From: Planctomycetota bacterium
GTDB lineage: Bacteria; Planctomycetota; MHYJ01; JACQXL01
Assembly: GCA_030018555.1 (NCBI GenBank)
Contig: JASEHY010000045.1
Span: 1 to 9,580, forward strand
Length of the DNA: 9,580 nucleotides
Direction of reading: 5' to 3'
The position numbers were made by a program, and so were the translations under genes. Positions 5,839 to 9,580 of the stretch are shown one piece after another. The notes beneath the pieces were generated by a model. The model ran no database searches and was not told where the DNA came from. It worked only from the letters and a program-made list of their open reading frames with translations. Numbering within the stretch: position 1 is the stretch's first letter; every line of letters starts with the position of its first letter.

Positions 5839-8268
5839 ATGAAAAACAGTCTAAAGAATATTATCTTGATTGCTGCCTTTATCTATCTCGGTTTTATCGC
5901 TATTATTGTCCAGACCTTTTGTTTGAGGGAATTATTAATTATATTTTTCGGTAATGAACTCTGTGTAGGGATTATCTTTGCCGCATGGCTATTCGGTATC
6001 ACTATAGGGGCTTTTATTGTTTCATTTATTACGGACAGGATTGAATACCCGGCTTTGATTCTGGTAGGTTTATTATTATTGATTGCTCTTATTCTACCTT
6101 TTCAGTTTTATTGCATAAGGACTGTCAGACTTCTGTTGGATATCCCATTAGGTCAGCACATCGCCTTTTTTACGGCGTTAGGATCGAGTTTTTTATTAGT
6201 GATGCCGTTCAGTATTATCATCGGAGTTGCATTCCCGATTGCCTGTAAGGCATATGCGGTCTTAAAAGGGTTATCTCTTAAAACTGATGGAGCGAGTCAA
6301 ATCGGCTGGGTATATATCTGGGAGGCGGTGGGCAGTTTAATCGGCGGAGTTTTATTCACCTTCTATCTGGTGGAACGATTCTCGGTATTTGAGATTCTCT
6401 TTGTCTCAAACTTTATTTCATTATTTATTGCCTTTCTCGTCTATCTCTTTGCACCTATAAAACCCATTAGAGCAATCCTACAAAAAGACACCCGGACATT
6501 ATTTTTATCACCAACCAAATCATTGATAACATTTTTAGTTCTATTTCTCTTAAACCTTATCGCTACGACAGAACTTACCACATCGTTAGAGGAGAAATCT
6601 ATTCTTAAAAGATGGCAGTCCGTTGCGGGTAAGGAGATAGAATTATTAAAATCAACTGATTCTAAATATGGGAATATTGCAATTGGCAGGATGAGGGGAC
6701 AATACAGTCTGGTAGAAAACGGCAAGTTTGTCTCGTCATTTCCTGATGAGTACACTTATGCGCCTCTTGCACATCTCTTTCTGACCCAGCATCCATCGCC
6801 TTCGGAGGTTCTCATCATCGGCGGTGGTATAGAAGGTCTGATAAAGGAAATCCTGCTGGTCTATCCGATAAAACGGCTTTCTTATGTGCAACTTGACCCC
6901 AAGGTTATAGAGGTCTTGCAGGAGTATTTACCGCCAGAAGACATCAGGATTATTAAATCAGACCCGCGGTTAGAGATTCATTACAATGATGGCAGACGTT
7001 TTATCAAAGAGACCAGCCGGAAATATGACTTAATTATCATAAATCTACCTGACCCTTCAACCGCGATGATAAACCGTTTCTATACCGTTGACTTCTTTAA
7101 GGAGGTAAAAGAGCGACTGAATCCCGGCGGGGTGGTGACCACCAGATGTTCATCGGCAGTGAACTATTTCAGCGAGGCAGTGGGTAATTATACTGGTTCT
7201 GTCTATGATACGCTATCTTCTGTCTTTAGATATGTGCTGGTTACCCCTGGCACTAACGCATACTTCTTTGCCAGTGATGAGCCGGATACAGTTACTTTTG
7301 ATATAAATACTCTTCATCAGAGATACCAATCCGTTGGTATAGAGTCAAAATATTTTATTTCGCCCGCTTCATTTGAGATAATGCTTCCGGAGTGGCATAT
7401 AAAACTCACCGAATCTACGTTGAAAGAGAGAAAGGAACGCTATCTCAATACCGACCTCCAGCCGGTAACTTACCTTTTTAATCTGATACTCTGGGACGCC
7501 ATTACCAGAACCGCAGGCAGGACAGGGAATTTCTTTCAGAGCATTTCAAAGATACAGTTCAGGTGGGTTGTTATTATTCTGCTGACATTCCTGGTTATTC
7601 GGCTTATTTATCTTAAACTCACACAGACACTTGGCTCAACCCATCTGAAATTTAATACCCTGTTTCCTATTTTCATCATCGGTTTTTCAGGGCTCTCTCT
7701 GGAAATAATAATCATCATATCTTTCCAGAATATCTTTGGATATCTCTATCGGGAAATAGGTTTTATGGTCGCATTATTTATGGCGGGACTGGCTCTTGGC
7801 GGATTTGTGAGCAACAGATTGATAATTACTCTATCCGACCAGAAGTCAGCAGGGGCGTCCGTACGGACGCCCCTACTAACAATCCACTCTATTTTATTAT
7901 TATTCTCTCTTGTGTTGCCTTATATTTTGTCTATTATTCCACAAATTCAGATAGAACTTATTTCCCGCTCCGTGCTATTTCTTTCCATTATTGTTATTGG
8001 GGTGCTTACTGGCATGGCGTATCCGGTAATAAGCAAGATATCTATCGGTGGTGGTATCTCGCTGGGCAGGACTGCTGGATTTATAGATAGTTTTGACCAT
8101 TTAGGTGCAGGGTTGGGTGCGATATTTACTGGTATCATCTTTATACCTGTATTCGGGGTAGAAAAGACCTGCATTCTGATTGCTTTACTAAATCTTCTTG
8201 TGGTGATGTTTATTTCCGTCAGGGGTAACTTCTGCCACGAAGGCACAAAGACACAAAGTAACAACTAA
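5839..8268 (+). CDS. Membrane protein with spermidine-synthase-like domain between two related membrane halves
   Basis: 809 residues from ATG 5839. The frame opens at 5803 but those bases are repeat; no good Shine-Dalgarno is seen. Residues 1-220 hold about six or seven membrane segments. Residues about 270-480 form a spermidine-synthase-type Rossmann fold with IGGGIEG (327-333), VQLDP (D353), NDGRRF and DLIIINLPDPS (397-407). Residues about 570-795 are again membrane segments. The two membrane halves share landmarks: a GVAFPIACK/GMAYPVISK motif, and VYIWEAVGSLIGG/GFIDSFDHLGAGLG. The catalytic Asp of spermidine synthases (usual D-x-x-DP) is N402 here, and the substrate-gate His-Glu after the DExxY motif reads AP (308-309). 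Aminopropyl transfer is therefore doubtful. Fused proteins of this family are common in environmental bacteria and have no settled function. A small palindrome lies at residues about 671-680, and the last dozen residues come from a dispersed repeat. Confidence 0.83.
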   Translation: MKNSLKNIILIAAFIYLGFIAIIVQTFCLRELLIIFFGNELCVGIIFAAWLFGITIGAFIVSFITDRIEYPALILVGLLLLIALILPFQFYCIRTVRLLLDIPLGQHIAFFTALGSSFLLVMPFSIIIGVAFPIACKAYAVLKGLSLKTDGASQIGWVYIWEAVGSLIGGVLFTFYLVERFSVFEILFVSNFISLFIAFLVYLFAPIKPIRAILQKDTRTLFLSPTKSLITFLVLFLLNLIATTELTTSLEEKSILKRWQSVAGKEIELLKSTDSKYGNIAIGRMRGQYSLVENGKFVSSFPDEYTYAPLAHLFLTQHPSPSEVLIIGGGIEGLIKEILLVYPIKRLSYVQLDPKVIEVLQEYLPPEDIRIIKSDPRLEIHYNDGRRFIKETSRKYDLIIINLPDPSTAMINRFYTVDFFKEVKERLNPGGVVTTRCSSAVNYFSEAVGNYTGSVYDTLSSVFRYVLVTPGTNAYFFASDEPDTVTFDINTLHQRYQSVGIESKYFISPASFEIMLPEWHIKLTESTLKERKERYLNTDLQPVTYLFNLILWDAITRTAGRTGNFFQSISKIQFRWVVIILLTFLVIRLIYLKLTQTLGSTHLKFNTLFPIFIIGFSGLSLEIIIIISFQNIFGYLYREIGFMVALFMAGLALGGFVSNRLIITLSDQKSAGASVRTPLLTIHSILLLFSLVLPYILSIIPQIQIELISRSVLFLSIIVIGVLTGMAYPVISKISIGGGISLGRTAGFIDSFDHLGAGLGAIFTGIIFIPVFGVEKTCILIALLNLLVVMFISVRGNFCHEGTKTQSNN
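7851..7874. repeat. Perfect 24-bp palindrome inside the membrane-protein gene
   Basis: AGGGGCGTCCGT is followed immediately by its exact reverse complement ACGGACGCCCCT with no spacer. It encodes about GASVRTPL, a hydrophilic loop between two predicted membrane segments in the C-terminal membrane half. The corresponding loop of the N-terminal half lacks such a sequence. Confidence 0.92.
8231..8259. repeat. CACGAAGGCACAAAGACAC repeat forming the 3' end of the membrane-protein gene
   Basis: TCTGCCACGAAGGCACAAAG and the following ACACAAAG match the family at 5630-5657 (TCTGCCACAAAGACACCAAG) and the complement of 5785-5823. It encodes the last residues, FCHEGTKTQS, ahead of the stop codon at 8266-8268. 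Confidence 0.8.
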
Positions 8269-8332
8269 AGAACTGAAGAACGAAAGGACGAAAGAACGAA
8301 AGAACAGGTTTTTCAGTTCTTTAGTTCTTCAG
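8265..8332. repeat. Inverted octamer array
   Basis: Five contiguous units CTAAAGAA (8265), CTGAAGAA (8273), CGAAAGGA (8281), CGAAAGAA (8289) and CGAAAGAA (8297) are followed by a CAGG hinge. Three units of the opposite orientation come next: TTTTTCAG (8309), TTCTTTAG (8317) and TTCTTCAG (8325). AACTGAAGAAC 8271-8281 pairs exactly with GTTCTTCAGTT 8324-8334. The unit is the same as in the array at 218-257. The membrane-protein stop codon lies in the first octamer, and the array ends just before the deacetylase start. Confidence 0.9.
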
Positions 8333-8344
8333 TTTTAGGTACTT

Positions 8345-9508
8345 ATGACAACCTATATAGTTTATTCGGATATTTATCTTAAGCACGATACAGGACCACA
8401 TCCTGAAAATAGCAGGCGCCTGGAATTAACTGTTTCTTATCTGAAGAAAAAGAACTGGGATAAAAAAGCAATCTGGTTAGAACCGCGCCCGACGGATGTT
8501 GATGAAATCGCCTATGTCCATAACAAGAATTATATTGAGTCGGTCAAAAGAATGGCTGAAGAAGGCGGTGGCTATCTTGACCCTGATACACCAGTATCAT
8601 CACACTCCTATGAAGTGGCACTTTATGCGGCAGGCGGGCTTTTAACGGCTGTTGATAAAATAATGGAGGTAAATCAGGAAAATCAGAAATTCGCAATTCG
8701 CCCCGAAATAATCGCCGCCCAACAGGGCGCCCGCTCCGCCTCCCCGCTCCGCTCTCGCTTGAGCGAGGCGAGGGCGGAGACGAGGCGAGAGCCTCGCCTT
8801 CGGCGGGGGACTTCTCTGCGGCTCCGCAATCCGCAATTTAGTAATGCCCTGTGTTTAGTGAGACCACCCGGACATCACGCCAGACCAAATCACGGGATGG
8901 GGTTCTGTCTTTTTAATAATGTTGCCATTGCGGCACGCTATACACAGAAACGTTATCATATCAAGAAGGTTGCTATTATTGATTGGGACCTTCATCACGG
9001 CAACGGCACACAGGAAGCATTTTACGATGATGAAACAGTGCTTTTCTGTTCCTTGCATCGCTATCCCTATTATCCCGGCACCGGCTCAGAAATGGAGAAG
9101 GGAGAAGGCAGGGGCAAAGGGTTCACTGTTAATATCCCGTTGAGCGGATATATTTTCGGTGCCGGAGGCAGACCCGCGGAGGCGGGTCAGACCAGCCTCA
9201 GGCGGGCAAGTGAAGAATATTTAGATACTTTTTCTACGATGCTTTCTGGTCCGGTTAGAGCATTCCAGCCCGAATTTATCTTTATCTCGGCTGGATTTGA
9301 CGGTTACAAGAATGACCCGCTGGGCGGAATGGGATTGGAAATAGAAGACTACGGTAAACTAACAAAGATGGTACTGACAGTGGCTAATGAATACGCACAA
9401 GGTAGAGTAGTGAGCGTGCTTGAAGGTGGTTATGACCTTGAGGGATTGCCACTTTGTATAGAATCACATCTGGGGGCTCTTGGCGGTTTCCAAGACACTA
9501 AGAATTAG
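8345..9508 (+). CDS. Histone deacetylase family protein (class II / acetylpolyamine amidohydrolase-like) with two extra segments
   Basis: 387 residues, against roughly 310-345 for simple bacterial members. A Zn-dependent deacetylase fold is clear: GPHPENSRRLE near the N-terminus, RPPGHHA (H177 and H178, catalytic dyad), GMGFCLFNN (184-192), IDWDLHHGNGT (zinc ligands D215 and H217), SAGFDGYKNDPLGG (zinc ligand D319), and LEGGYD (catalytic Y363). RPPGHH rather than PGGLHH points to the class II / bacterial deacetylase group, which removes acetyl groups from lysine or small acetylated amines. The substrate cannot be read from the sequence. All catalytic residues are kept. A segment of about 50 residues (113-165), rich in R, A, S and E, precedes ALCLVRPPGHHA, and one of about 15 residues (274-288) follows the NIPLSG strand; both coincide with palindromic repeats. 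The last residues, FQDTKN, also look repeat-derived. ATG 8345 has only a weak AGG ahead of it. Confidence 0.9.
   Translation: MTTYIVYSDIYLKHDTGPHPENSRRLELTVSYLKKKNWDKKAIWLEPRPTDVDEIAYVHNKNYIESVKRMAEEGGGYLDPDTPVSSHSYEVALYAAGGLLTAVDKIMEVNQENQKFAIRPEIIAAQQGARSASPLRSRLSEARAETRREPRLRRGTSLRLRNPQFSNALCLVRPPGHHARPNHGMGFCLFNNVAIAARYTQKRYHIKKVAIIDWDLHHGNGTQEAFYDDETVLFCSLHRYPYYPGTGSEMEKGEGRGKGFTVNIPLSGYIFGAGGRPAEAGQTSLRRASEEYLDTFSTMLSGPVRAFQPEFIFISAGFDGYKNDPLGGMGLEIEDYGKLTKMVLTVANEYAQGRVVSVLEGGYDLEGLPLCIESHLGALGGFQDTKN
8681..8842. repeat. GC-rich palindromic insertion in the deacetylase gene
   Basis: Bounded by AATCAGAAATTCGCAATTCG on the left and CAATCCGCAATTT on the right, two similar A/T-rich edges. 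The interior has CTCGCT 8754-8759 / AGCGAG 8762-8767 and AGGCGAG 8783-8789 / CTCGCCT 8793-8799, plus further CTCCGC/GCGGAG pairing. GCCTCGCCTTCGGCGGG resembles the cores at 1333-1363 and 5006-5038. It keeps the deacetylase frame open and accounts for residues about 113-165. Confidence 0.85.
9164..9210. repeat. Second palindromic insertion in the deacetylase gene
   Basis: GACCCGC 9171-9177 pairs with GCGGGTC 9182-9188 (loop GGAG). A CCTCAGGCGGG string at 9195-9205 looks like a further partial copy. It encodes GGRPAEAGQTSLRRA (274-288) between the NIPLSG strand and the SEEYLDTFSTM helix, where family members normally have a short loop. Confidence 0.75.
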
Positions 9509-9510
9509 AG
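9490..9510. repeat. CCAAGACACTAAG repeat at the deacetylase 3' end
   Basis: CCAAGACACTAAG at 9490-9502 is identical to 5645-5657. With the following AATTAGAG it resembles the complement of 5785-5818. The TAG stop at 9506-9508 lies within it. Confidence 0.65.
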
Positions 9511-9580
9511 AAGAGAACACGAATGACACCCTTCGTTTTACTTGGTAGCCACCATCCTGTGAAGGACAGGGTAAACTCAT

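Noticed and set aside
9509..9580. Start of a further gene at ATG 9523
   Set aside because: Only 19 codons remain before the window ends, no good ribosome binding site precedes it, and the translated start (MTPFVLLGSHHPVKDRVNS) matches nothing I know. A small CCTGT/ACAGG hairpin near 9555-9569 makes another repeat equally likely.
1..9580. Insertion sequence, integron or prophage
   Set aside because: No transposase, integrase or phage-like coding sequence is visible on either strand; the repeats are short and non-coding by themselves.

Overview
This is a stretch of bacterial chromosome, most likely from an uncultivated environmental bacterium. Evidence for bacteria: Shine-Dalgarno sequences, a lipoprotein-type signal, and a nitrilase, a class II-type deacetylase and a fused spermidine-synthase-like membrane protein. 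The genes are interspersed with many short repeats of the kind common in candidate-phylum genomes (WOR-3/Stahlbacteria, Omnitrophica and similar). That taxonomic placement is inference; no rRNA or other marker gene is present. All supported genes are on the + strand.

Layout: (1) 2-214, the 3' part of a four-helix-bundle protein (23S rRNA intervening-sequence family). (2) 218-257, a tandem octamer array. (3) 272-1135, an intact carbon-nitrogen hydrolase most like beta-ureidopropionase. (4) 1136-1425, a gene-free spacer filled with inverted and GC-rich palindromic repeats. (5) 1426-4881, a large predicted lipoprotein with twelve G-x-D-x-Y repeats, then HEAT repeats, then a TPR-like tail. (6) 4882-5838, a repeat-dense region with a good sigma70-type promoter and a 5'-truncated, repeat-invaded remnant of nnrE (NAD(P)HX epimerase). 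(7) 5839-8268, an 809-residue membrane protein in which two related membrane halves flank a spermidine-synthase-like domain lacking several catalytic residues. (8) 8265-8332, a second, inverted octamer array. (9) 8345-9508, a class II-type histone deacetylase / acetylpolyamine amidohydrolase homologue carrying two extra segments. (10) 9509-9580, unassigned.

The most distinctive signal is the repeats rather than any one gene. At least four kinds recur: GC-rich palindromes, CACAGATAAACACGGAT-like units, CACAAAGGCACAAAGACAC-like units and TTCTTTAG octamers. They fill the spacers, and palindromes also sit inside the reading frames of the lipoprotein (two places), the nnrE remnant, the membrane protein and the deacetylase (two places). 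In every case the frame stays open, so the repeats are predicted to add new peptide to the proteins. Repeat copies also appear to supply the last codons and stop of three reading frames. This resembles in principle the Rickettsia palindromic elements, but the sequences and organism differ.

No clear pathway operon is visible. Three of the genes belong to families with polyamine- or amide-processing members, but the key catalytic residues of the spermidine-synthase-like domain are changed, so a shared pathway is only a weak hypothesis.
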